In this document: positions 43,296 to 54,429 of the stretch, one piece after another | How positions within the stretch are numbered: position 1 is the stretch's first letter | Layout of the letters: the number at the start of each line of letters is the position of its first letter | NCBI GenBank assembly: GCA_029204225.1 | Contig: CM055095.1 | Location: 41,820,684 to 41,884,683, forward strand | DNA: 64,000 nt | Direction: 5' to 3' | Source: Diphasiastrum complanatum | Lineage: Eukaryota; Streptophyta; Lycopodiopsida; Lycopodiales; Lycopodiaceae | The notes under the pieces: generated by a model | What the model saw: the letters and a program-made list of their open reading frames with translations, nothing else | Database searches by the model: none | Told to the model about the DNA's origin: nothing | Program-made: the position numbers and the translations under genes

Positions 43296-45905
43296 TTAAC
43301 CGGGAGCAATGTTCCATCGAACAGCTCCTAAGTTACTTTCTATTTTTGTCTGAATCACTAAGAAGTGTGATTTCTTTACAGTAACGAGCTGACAATCTAA
43401 TAAAAGAGCTTTTAGCATAAATATTTTGAACGAAAAATAATGTCTTTGCCGCAAAGGTACCAAACTACCAAAATGAATATGTACAAAACTACTTGTAACA
43501 GAATGACTTCCTTCGATCTTGCAGATTGTGTCGAATCTTCGCAAAATATTCTACAAGGTTCCGCTCCCAATCCACATAAAGACTGAACAATTCTGGATAG
43601 GCCATATTTACATTAATTAGTAACCTTGCATCGTCGAACGCGCCTAGATCCACAACAACTTGAGGTTTGTACTGTTGAAACTGCGACTTTCGCTTCCAAA
43701 AATGTCGCTTATTGTCTTCATTCCGCAAAAATTGAAATTCTTTGATTCGAATGTATTCAAGAGCATAAATAGCAGAAGAGCCTATGTATAACTCTGCTGA
43801 ACCAAAAGGCACGACCTAGAATTTACCCTGGATTATGACCCAGCAGAGGCATCATTTCTGCTCGATAGAGAGTTGGGCCCATAACCAGAGAAAGTCGTCT
43901 TTTTCCCAATGTCGCTTCCACTCATCGAAGGCAATGCCTACTGCGCCTGGTAGCATCATGTAATCCACATGCCATTGCAATTCAATGTTAAATACATGTG
44001 GACACCACTTCTAGAAGCATTCAGCAAATGCACATAATCTTTCAGCACATACCTTCGATTGATTACGACTTGTTCGCTTTGCCTGTGTAGATGCAGTTGC
44101 CAAATCCTAAGTTTGAAACTCAGCAACCAGCTTCTGATCTTCCAATTGTTGCTTGAGACCTAACAGCTCCTGCTCGAGCTTGTCGATCTTCGCGACTGCC
44201 TCCAAAAATTCAGGATGGTCTGAGGCTCCGAAGTAGACAGACACAGCTTGGATTTGTTGTGTGAGGTCATCAATGCGAAGCAGGGCCTAAAGGAATTCTT
44301 TGTGAGAGTCGAGCCCACTGCAAGATGGGATGGTGTCACTAGACAGCTCCTTCAGCTCAGCCAACTCTTCCTCGACAAGTGCTTTCGCATCCTCGAGCTG
44401 TTGCAAGAACTCGACTCAAAAATTTTCGAGCATCTGGCCTTGGAGCTGGTTCAATTTTGTGAGGTCTACTGTGATTGACCTTGCATTGCTGCTCAGAGAA
44501 AGAGCAGCTTTTGTCTTTATTCGCGTCATTTATTCCTCTTGCAAATATTTTTGGAGAGCGACATTGTGTTGATTTGCAGCCAAAAGTTGTTGTTTCAAAG
44601 AATTATTTTGAGTTTGAAAATTTTCAGACTTGGCCTCAATCGTCTTATTTGTCTGCTTCAAAGAATCAGTTTCTTTTATTACAGTCTGAAACTGTGTTTT
44701 GAGAGAACGATTTCATTCAATCAGTTTCGTATTGTCTGATTCGAGCGAATCGATCTTCTCGTAGGACTCCTTTAGAGAGTCTTGTCATCTTCTCTCTGAG
44801 TTGACAAACTCCATGGTGAGCTCTTGGTGGTACTTGTCAAATTCATAAACTTCAGCCACTAAGTTTTGACTCTCTCTGTCATGGTGCGAAACCACTGGGG
44901 CTGGTTGTCTGGTTCGTCTTCATCTTCAATAGGTGCCCCAGTGTCACCTTCAGCAGTTGCTCGTGCCTTTTCTGATGTGTCGGATTGAGTTGCATCATCA
45001 TCTGAGATAGATGCACTCTACTGCTTCTAGGATGTGGAAGCATATGCTGGCTTTGAAGAATCAGTAGCAGCAGCAGTAGCTCCATCTGTATCCATAGCCA
45101 CGATTGGAACTGTATCTAGTTGGGGTGGTGCAGCATCAATTTCCATAGCGGTGGTAGCTGCTACTTCGACTACTGGTGCAACGTCTAATGTAACCGGGAT
45201 AGGAACAATCAGGACGCTGGAAAGATCAATAGGTTTTGGAGCCAATATCCTTCCTATCAGCATGGTTTTCTCTTGCTCAGTTAGAATTTCAAAATGAGCG
45301 CACAATCGAAAAATATGTGCTCCAACTCTAGAAAACTTTTGGTGTTTAATCCACCGCAAAAAAGCCTTGTATGTAATCCCGAAGCAAACTGGATTTCCCG
45401 CTAGCGCATCCAATATATAGCCAAAATTTTGTACCGAAATTGTTGCATCTGCATCCGTCAATAATATTGCTTGATTGGCATATTTACAGAATAACTTGAA
45501 TGTGGTATCCCTAATCATCGAGATTTTGTATCCCTTCGTGGGTACAAAACAAGTGCTTAGAAAATGGGCCGCTTCATCCACTGAATCTTTGTTTGTCGAA
45601 ACAATCTTCCCATCCAATGGTAATCCGAGGGCTGTGCAGAACATGTCTTCAATAATGGTGAAAAATTTGCCTCGCACATGTACATTGAAATCCACCTTAG
45701 AGATTGAGTGAATGGAGTTCATAAATTCAGTACTGACTTTAGATAGGATGATTGATGGGTCCACTTTCAAATCACCCAACCTGCATCGATCCAAAAAGGA
45801 CTGGATGAATGCACGTACTTTCCAGATGATAGTAGAACTAGAGCTCGATCCAAAAGCCATTGCGTCGAATGATTGACGACAACTCCGTAGATCGCAATAG
45901 GGCAC
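43296..45905 (-). pseudogene. Extra ORF of the Gypsy element, 3' of pol
   Basis: The first ORF (45905-45027, 292 codons) has a globular N-terminal part with VHVRGKFFTIIEDMFCTALG and GITYKAFLRWIKHQKFSRVG, then a Pro/Ala/Thr-rich linker. With scattered stops and shifts the same strand continues as predicted coiled coil (about 44900-44100: DSLKQTNKTIEAKSENFQTQ, LEQELLGLKQQLEDQ) and a C-terminal region with NVNMAYPELFSLYVDWERNL (43600). The VRGK...LGLP pattern resembles the 'putative plant transposon protein' domain of plant Gypsy-associated ORFs. It occupies the position of env-like or accessory ORFs of Athila/Tat elements but shows no membrane segment. Confidence 0.55.
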
Positions 45906-46229
45906 AATAAATCACTTTGATCACAAAGAGAGTGAGCGCAGGAAAGCATGAACTCGTAGGAAGAAAGTGTAAGGAAGAAAAATGGAAAATAACTTTGTTA
46001 TGCAGTAGCGATGTGGAGGGAATGATGACGTGGCATGGTGACATGACATCTGTCATTTCCATTTACGGAGGACATGCATGGCTCAGTGTTTCAAACTATG
46101 AATTGACAGATCAATCTTAACGACGGAAGACCGTTTGTAAAAAGAAAAAGAAATAATTAAGAAGAAACAATATCCGTTTTGATATGTGGGCGTACACACG
46201 CGTGAATAATGATCACGTGGCCATCATCT

Positions 46230-46800
46230 TTAATGGAGGAATACAAAAAGTAGGTCGAGAGATTCTCAAGAGATTCTCGAAAATATGCTAGAAAGATTCT
46301 AGAAAGTTTCGAGGAACCTTCTCGCAAGATCCTAGAAAATGATACAGAAACTCACGAAAATTTCTCAAAAATTTTAGTAAGATACTAGAAAATTTCTTGA
46401 AACATTCTCAAAAATTGAATAAAATTATAACAATCACTCAAAAGGAAAATGCTAGAAAATTTCGCGAAAAATTGGAAAAAAATGCTAGAAAAGTTTTTAG
46501 AAAAATTGGAGAAAAATGCTAGAAATTTTTTTGAAAGTTGTCCATGAAAATTAAAACACGTTTTGATTTACAAATTGAGGGTCGCGAAAAATTCTCGAAA
46601 ATACTTTTAAAATATCTTGAAAGATTGAGAGTAGTCTAGAAAATTTCTCAAAAATACTTTGAAAAATGTTGGAAGGTGGTAGAAAATTTCACGAATATTT
46701 CTCGAAGAGATAAAAGAAAAGTCACGAAAAATACCAGAAAAGATAAAAAATTTCCGATCAATTCTAGAAAAATACTAGAAAAGAATAAGAATAATAAAAA
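46230..46800. repeat. GAA/TTC-rich degenerate repeat between pol and the extra ORF
   Basis: About 15 variants of CTAGAAAATTTCTCGAAAAA recur at 25-40-bp spacing. TTCTAGAA (46297-46304) and GAACCTTC (46314-46321) match the two forms of the heat-shock element core (TTCnnGAA, GAAnnTTC). The tract is non-coding and separates the pol 3' end from the extra ORF. Confidence 0.65.
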
Positions 46801-49800
46801 AAATTCTGGTCAAAAGTAGTATTTCTTGAGTCTGGACCCATTAATATGTGTAGGTAATAGTTCATCTTCACGTGATTGAAGTTGTACAGAACCATTGTCA
46901 AACACCTCTATGACTTTATAAGGTCCAAGCCATCTCATATGGAGTTTTTCGGGAAACTTTTGATGTCAACTGTCATATATCAATGCAAAGTCATCAGTTT
47001 TAAGATCACATTTTTTGATACGACTGTCATACTTCTTCTTCCTTTGTTCCTGGATTTCCTCCGTTAATTTTTGTGAATTCTCATGAGCTTCAGCTAGTTC
47101 TTTAATATTGGTCAACCTTTCGTTTATACATTTGGCATCTGTTCATTGAGCTTGAATACGAAAAGTTTTCACCTCAACTTCAATTGGCAAAATAGGATGC
47201 ATACCATACGTAAGAAAATATGGCGTCTGCTTCGTCGTGATCTTTTCTGTGTTACGATAAGTCCAGAGAACTGATGGTAACTTCTGATCCCAATCCGTTG
47301 CATGTGCAATAGTAATTTTGTTCAGGATCTTACATAAAATTCCATTAGCTCTCTCTGTCAACCCGTTTGCTTTTGGATTGTACGGTGTCGTTTTTTAGTA
47401 TTTGATCAAAATATATGTTGTCAGCAACCGTATGCTGTCATTTAGAAAATGTGTTCCACAGTCACTTACTAGTTCAAGTGGACAACCATATCTTGTGATT
47501 ATACTTTTGAATAAGAACGTCGCGACAGTTTTCGCATCGTTTCATTTCGTCGCCTCTGCTTCAACGTTCTTTGTAGCATAAGCCGTTGCAACTAGAATAT
47601 AACAACATTTTGTATGTCGGGTAACAGATTTGATTGGACCGACAAAGTCAATCTCCCACTTCTCAAATGGTGCAAGAGGCAGGATTGGTGTCAATGGCCA
47701 ATTCATTGCTTTTGTAGGCTTACCAATCTCTGACATGGATCACGTGAACGAATAAAATTTGATACATCTTTGAACATTGTTGGCCACCAGTGCTTGGCAG
47801 TCAATATCTTATTAACTATGTTCTTTAAAACAAAGTGTCCTCCAACATCTTCTGAGTGTAAGGCTTTAATGATTTTTTTAATGTCTTTAGTTTCGAGACA
47901 TCTTCGTAGTTGACGATCAGCACCAAGCTTGTACAGAACATTGTTAATAATTGTATAAGGTGCTACCTTATATTGAAAAACTGTCTTTTTCTCCAAATCA
48001 TAATCATCCGGATATATCTGATCTTTGAGATAAATAATGATATCAGAATATAACAAATTTGTAGATGAAATCTCGAATAAATTTTCGTTTGGAAAATCAT
48101 CATTGATTGGTTTTTTAACTTTTCCCGTGCTAAGTCATGATAGATAATCAACATTCATATGATATTTTCCTTGACGAAGCTGTACTTGATAAGTGAATTC
48201 CTGCAGAAGTAGAACCCATCGAGCAATTTGTCCTGATAGATTTGGTTTATTCACAAGATATTTTAGAGCATAGTGATCAACATGAAAAATAAATGCATAT
48301 CCCAGCCAATAATGCCGAAATTTCTTAACAATGAAAATCATTCCAAGTGCTTCCTTTCTATAGCTGAATAATTCTTCTCTGAGGCACTGAGCTGTCGACT
48401 CGCATAGTAGATGGGATGATCTTTCTTCTAATCGTCCTTCTGGCTCAGACAGACGCCAATAGAAAATGCAGAAACATCAACATAACTATGAAATAAATTA
48501 GCCCAGTTGGGTGGTCTCAGAATAGGAGCATTGATCAACATTTGCTTAAGTTCTTCAAATGCTTTCTGCTGTTCATTTGTCCACAAGTATTCCACTTGTT
48601 TCTTGAGTAGATGAACAATAGAAGCACGATTTTGAATAAATCTCCGATAATAGCTGACATGTCCTAAGAAATCTCTTAGTTCACGTAAATTGATTGGTAT
48701 ATCTTTATAAACTCGACTTTATCTTTGTCGACTTCTATTCTTCTATTATATATTCTGTGTCTGAGTAATATTCCTTCTTTCATACCAAAAAAACATTTCT
48801 CTAAATGAAGGGATAAGCAAGTATCTCGACACCGTTGCAATGTTAGTTTCAGCTTCTATAGGTGTGTCTTTATATCACTATATACACAGAAATCATCAAT
48901 AAATATTTCGAGAAAAGTTCTTAGGAAGGCAGCGAAAATTAACATCATGATTCGCTGAAAAGTCGTTGGTGCGTTACAAAGACCAAAGCGCATTTTGTTG
49001 TAGGCATAAGTGCCCCAATCCGTAGTGAATGTGGTCTCTGAACGATCCTCCTTTCGCACTCCAACCTGATTATAACCAGAGAAACCGTCATAGAAACTGT
49101 AATGCTCTTGACCAGCAACCTGATCTAAGATAGAATCAGTGAAGGGCAAAGGATGATGATCCTTCCTTGTGGCAACATTGAGCTTGCGGAAATCCTGGCA
49201 TATTCGAATTTTGCTAGTCTTCTTCTTTGGAATGACAACAATGGATGAAACCCATTCACTGCTTAAGACGGGATGGATAATACCTGCCTTATGGTGCTTG
49301 TTGAGTTCGTCCTTAACCATGAGGGAGTACTTTGGATTGAGATGATATTGTCTCTATCGAACATGTATAGTGCATCTTCCTTAAGGTCAATATGGTGCTC
49401 TCTGAATTCTGTAGGTATACCTTTCAAAACGTCGAGCGACCAGACAAAAACATCTTGATACTCCTTCAATAATTCTGTGAATTCCGCCAATTCCGATTCT
49501 CCAAGTGACTTTGAAACATGCACAAATCTGCCAGGTGCAAGTTCAATTAGTTTAGTAGAATCTGGTAATATGATACCTTCTGTCATACTAGCCTTGGTGT
49601 GGCCATGAATTTCACGCATGGTTGACTCCGTAGATGTGTTCTTGTCATCAGCCTGGTTCTTGTTACCAGATTCATGTTCAGATTCGTCACTCGAATCATC
49701 AGACTTTTTCGAGTTCTTGTTTGCAACTTCAATTTCTTCAATCGAAACATCTGCTTTAGTGTTGTAGGCATTGAAGAATTCTTCTTCGTCAGCATTCTCA

Positions 49801-50155
49801 TAACATTCGAAATATTGCACTTCGATGTCAGATGCATTAGAAAAAATATTTAAGGCATAAGAAGATTCTTCTGAGGTAAAACTGGTGTCAGACAAAGGAG
49901 TTTTACCTTCATATTTGTCACGGCTCCAGGTGATTATTTGTTCTGCTGGCTTACCTCGACTATTGGTCTCACCAGTCTGAAATCTAAACTCTCTGGATTT
50001 CCAATGAACACTTGCGTTTGATTGATAAAGCCAGGGCCGTCCAATTAGCACAGAATAAGATGACAAACCAAGTGGTTTGATAACTATGAAATTCATTGTA
50101 AAAGGTTTGGCTTGAATGTAAACAGTGACATCCTTCAGTTCTCCAACTGATAGTG
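46800..50155 (-). pseudogene. Gypsy pol: protease, RT, RNase H, integrase
   Basis: Minus order: protease C-terminal part (VLIGRPWLY, about 50030); linker with ELAPGRFVHVSKSL; RT (SSIVVIPKKKTSKIRICQDF, YDGFSGYNQV, FGLCNAPTTFQRIM, FIDDF) 49320-48856; RNase H (HVDHYALKYLVNKPN, GKYHMNVDYLS) about 48340-48135; integrase zinc domain and core (H...AKHWWPTMFKDV, FEKWEIDFVGPIKS, TERANGILCKIL, DWDQKLPSVLWTYRN) 48056-47143. RT and its flanks resemble Athila/Tat-type Gypsy. Frames are broken at about 47390, 47740, 48130 and 48850. Gag and the 5' LTR are missing: similarity stops at 50155. Confidence 0.92.
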
Positions 50156-52926
50156 GGGGGCCCTAATGCTGCCAAGACGATCTCCAGTGGCCGTGGACAG
50201 CCGTGGAGAGGCAAGGGAATTGGATCATATCCAAGGAGGGCGTCCAAAACCCTAGCTATGGTGATGGTGAAGAAAGAAAGCAAAGAGAGAGAGGAGGAGC
50301 TCGTGGCTCAGCTCGCGCACGTTAAACAAGATGATCTCATAGCGCTTCTAAGTGTCCAGCGCATGAAAGGGATGAAGTCAGCATGCATGAATGTACATAA
50401 TCGTCGGATTATGGTCCACGTTGATCAACAATGGAGATCGCGAGCTGGAGGACGAAGCAAGGCCGTTGGATGTAAGCCAAGCCATGGGATGGGCTTGAAG
50501 TGGGCCTTTGAAGATTTGAAGGCCATTTTTGAAGGTTTTTCATTAAAAATCTTCATGTGAAGTTCCAGTGAAGGGACTCAAAGTCCAAAATGGACTTCAC
50601 TTCATTAAAAATCTTCAAAATGAAGAATCAGTTCAAATTTGTAGGTCACCCTTTGGAAAGGGATAACTTTGGCTAGAGGGCATCTTTTTTGGCCATCCTT
50701 GGGCCAAAATGACCCCTGAAACTGGCTGCTCAGAGCCAGCAGACATAGCAATGTCACAGAGTAGGGACAAATATGTTTTGGAGAGTTTTTGTTACCATTC
50801 CATCGAGCGGAGTGCAGGTGACCTAGTGATGGGCTACATTCGCTATTTGGATACAATAGGGCCGAATTTGGGGCGATTTTTTTGGCTGGTGAAACTTGCT
50901 ACAAGGCAGTACAATGAGGCATTATTGCTTCGGAATCATTATTACTTACTCTTGAGAGGGTGACAAGGTGTTTGGAAGTGGTAAATACAGTATGGAGACG
51001 AATGATAGCGGAATTGTGTGGAGATAGCTAGTATTGGCGACGGAAGTGCAGTTCGAAGGCGTGACTACTCATCATTGGCAACAATTTTGAGAGGGCAAAC
51101 AATCACAGGTGAGAGGTAGGCATGGTATGCCGATTACAAGTGAAAAATTCTTGTGATCAGGTTCAACTCTTGGGGTTCGAACCGACCAACGTCAAGTGGC
51201 GTTTTGGGAGAACGCTCTCACAGGCATGATCGGCAATGGTATTGTCGAGTCAGGTGATAGCTGCATTAACACATGCATCTATAGCTTGGAAATTTCTCTT
51301 TAGAAGGGAAATATGGGCTAGCTTGGAGGTACACACATATTGGCGGTCACAGGTGACGAAAGTGCGAGGTGGTGCCAGTTGGAAGCCATTGGGCAAGATA
51401 GCAGACTTGCATTGGACGAGCTGTGTGTGGGACACGTAGAGGATGAAGAACGGGTCAATAATCACACTTTGGAGACTCTTGGAGAGTGGTGAGTGTGATG
51501 ATTTTGCGGTTTTACAGTCGGTAAGTCAATTTTGATCAAGCCATTTTAGCTGTGGAGCAATGTATCAGGTTTGTCATCGAGGAGATACACTTCAACTGCC
51601 TATTCTGGGTAAGTCAAGTCAATTTGTCATATCATGATTGCATCAGGGATGCAGATTCCAGTGATGACAGGGTGCAGATCGTTTGGTTTGGGCCATGGAA
51701 GATCTCACAGGTTCACATGGAGGGATATTGGCATGCACAGTCATGTGAGGGACTTGATGGTGGCTTTGGAGTTCACATCTCAGTGTATTCTCAGGGAGTG
51801 GTTTGGAACCATTCAGAGGAGCAGCTTGGAGCTAGCTTGGGGGAATACAGATGGGCACTATAGGGTAGATGCTCAGATCTTTGTGATCAGGGATGGCATT
51901 GGAATATCTGATAGGGATAGCACTACAGGATGACATGGGATAATCATCAAGGGGCAGCTATTTCATATTGGACTTGAGTCATTGGCATGGACAAGACTTA
52001 CAGGTGCGATTCATAATGGAATCAGGAAGTTGCAAACACAAATGGGCAAAGCGTGAAGCTTTGGAAGCCAGCTCTAGGTTGGAGAGTTGATGGAGATCAC
52101 ACGGGGTGTGATTGTAGGGCAAATACCATGATGGGTGTTTTGCTAGGGATCTACTGGACGGGACACTGATGGCGAGGACTTCATGGTGTGCTCATTTGGG
52201 AGTACAGGATGACATTACAGCAAGGGGCCAGTTTTGGACATTGGCATTGATGGGGAGACATCTATCATCACGGGCGTGGATAAGCTACCTATAACTTTCA
52301 TGCATTTGGTTATATTTGCAGGAGTCTAGGCTTGGCACATGTGTTGGAATTTCCATAGTGCAGATTCTCAGGTGGTGAGATCAGGGATAAGCCTAGAGGG
52401 AGTCACTTGCATTGGCATGGTGTCAGGCGACACATAGCCAGGGAGAACGAGCAGATGCTAGGAGCCAGGTGGAGCAGGTGATGCTTTGGAGTTCGACTTG
52501 TCTAGCGATTGAGTATGGTCACCAGGATCAGAGACATCAGGTGAGCATAGTATGTGGATGACGAGTCCATTTGGGTGGCACTCAAGGAGATGCTACAGTT
52601 GCTCAGGTATGATATGTCATTTGATGTATGGACGATGTTCTTCAGCTAGTGCATCATGTGTGATGACCTAGGGACGGATCATGCCTACTGTTGGAGTGTA
52701 CCTGGGGTGGTACATATCCTGAGGGCACGAAGTGCATTAGGGGGTGATGTGGATCCAGCATGCCCATGGTTGTGAGCCAGCAGGGATGGAGATGGTTGCT
52801 CAAGGAGTGACAACTAATACTTTGGCGAGTGATCAGGTGAGCTGCATGGTTATATGCACAGTGATCTCCAGGTTGGCATCACATGTTGTTTCTATCCATC
52901 ATTATTTGGTAAGCAGGATGTAGTTT
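50156..52926. other. Unassigned, moderately GC-rich DNA
   Basis: It begins exactly where Gypsy pol similarity ends. A 135-codon plus ORF (50153-50560) contains a charged helix (KKESKEREEELVAQLAHV) but no known domain. The part at 50570-50960 is shared with 60640-61030. From 51000 to 52900 motifs such as CATTGGCATGG and GATCAGGTGAG recur loosely, as in retroelement non-coding internal regions. No gene is supported. Confidence 0.4.
50570..50960 (+). repeat. Dispersed repeat, copy A
   Basis: Aligns collinearly with 60640-61030: TTCATTAAAAATCTTCAAAA, CTTTGGCTAGAGG, TCTATCGAGCGGAGT-type, GGTGACCTAGTGATGGGCTA, TTCGCTATTTGGATAC and TACAATGAGGCATTAT occur in the same order and spacing in both. Roughly 80-85% similar by eye. 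Confidence 0.85.
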
Positions 52927-53520
52927 TTGGTTAGATCCAGTTGGAGTCTAGTTGCACTACATGTGGACAGATTCTTGGGGAGCTATCAACGGGTAACCAA
53001 GGTCAAGAATAGGATATTTTGGCCCAAGCTCATAGGCGTCGATACCGAGCACTTAGCCGAAGACATGGTCACCAACTGCTGTGTATTCTACTACAAGCAC
53101 CATGGCAATCCTGATCGCGTCGTCAGATATTTTGCGGACAAGTATGGCCTGGTAGAATTTCTGATAGAACTCAAGGGGTTTTTGGGATCGAGGGCTACCC
53201 CCAATAGCCCTTGATATCAATAAACTATTGCGAACACAAGAAGACCACATCAATGTAGCAATGCTTTATTATCGTGTTGCACTCACTTTAGCCCTGCACG
53301 TTGATATGGTGGAGCTATGGAAAATCTACAACTTTCTATAAGGTATGCTCCATTACTACAAACCAATGTCCTTCCTAAACAAATTATGGTGGCAAATGAT
53401 GGAGGGCATCGGCACCACAATCTACCACTCTCGACAGCAACAGTCTCGCCTCCAAAAAGCGCAAAAGATCCAGAAAGAAAAGGCTTCGATTAGTGTGGGA
53501 CCACCAATCCAATAAGGAGG
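52927..53520 (+). pseudogene. 3' end of a plus-strand retroelement ORF
   Basis: Broken plus frames (for example 52927-53214, with VKNRIFWPKLIGVDTEHLAE, then HSRQQQSRLQKAQKIQKEKA in a shifted frame) run up to a polypurine tract AAGGAGGGGG just before the LTR at 53528. I do not recognise the protein. Position makes it the 3' end of the internal region of the element that owns that LTR. Confidence 0.4.
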
Positions 53521-53527
53521 GGGATAA

Positions 53528-54322
53528 TGTTAGCATCTGTGCTAACACAGAGAAGAATAAAACTCTGTGGCATGTGTTTTGTAAGTCCAGATACGAGTGT
53601 CTGTTAATAAACTTCTGCCATGGCATGTGTTTGTAAGTCCATGAGTGAAGCTTAAAAAAATAATAAAATAGTTTAAACTTAGATTTAGAACTTAGACTTA
53701 GGAAACTTAAGAATAGAAATATTTTGTCTTAAGTTTTTCTAAGTTAAGGAACTTTGAAGCTCTAAATCCTAAGTTAGAAGTTCTAGAAAGGCTAGAAATA
53801 GATTAGTTCCATAAGTTAGTGGATACTTATGGAAGACCCTCCTTGCCATAAAAGGCGAGGTATTTGCCTTGTAAATAACACTTTGATCTTATGCTAAATT
53901 AATCTCTATTTGAGAAATCATTCTATTTCTTTGTGTTTCCATTGGAAGGTGCATAGTTTGAGGGAAGGTGCTCGAGCCTCCTCTTGCCTCCTTTCATTGG
54001 TTTTTATTGTGACATGTTTTTAATCGCCTTATGATTAGTTTAGCCGCATTCTATCATTCTCAATCCCTTTGGGTGTTAATCTAGGATTTAGTTTAATCAT
54101 CTTGCTAGTTGGGTAAGCCTTAGTAAGGTTTTGTATTTTGTCATCTTAGGTAGTTTCATTTCCGTTCCGAGCACTAATTGGGTAAGCCTTAGTGCTTCAT
54201 CATTGTTCTTTATTTCTGCATTTCCGTTTGAAGCTTGGTAGAAACTTAAACGATCCTCTTTATACTACACCGCATCGTGAGTAGATCTAGCCAACACGCG
54301 CAAACAAGATTTACTTCCAACA
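53528..54322 (+). mobile_element. 3' LTR of a plus-strand element, 795 bp
   Basis: Starts TGTTAGCATCTGTG directly after a polypurine tract (GGAGGGGGATAA) and ends TTACTTCCAACA, followed immediately by a family II Copia LTR fragment. The matching 5' LTR is not in the window. If the element entered the Copia LTR, the TSD should be ACTGT. Confidence 0.65.
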
Positions 54323-54429
54323 ACTGTTGCGATAAACAGTTCAAAAATGCAGATTATTTTGAGAGAGTGATTTACTTAGAAGAAAAGAAAGGCAGTTAGG
54401 ATGAGTAGGAGAAAGATTAAACTCCAACA
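54323..54429 (-). mobile_element. Copia family II LTR fragment (start of its 5' LTR, minus)
   Basis: Matches 36656-36763 almost throughout (GATAAACAGTT, GAGAGAGTGATTTACTTAGA, GATGAGTAGGAGAAAGATTA, ACTCCAACA). At 54430 the sequence no longer matches, consistent with the outer edge of the Copia, whereas at 36764 the match is followed by a polypurine tract, the inner edge. Confidence 0.75.

Noticed and set aside
45034-45711. Plus-strand ORFs opposite the Gypsy accessory ORF
   Set aside because: Antisense shadows of the 292-codon minus-strand ORF.
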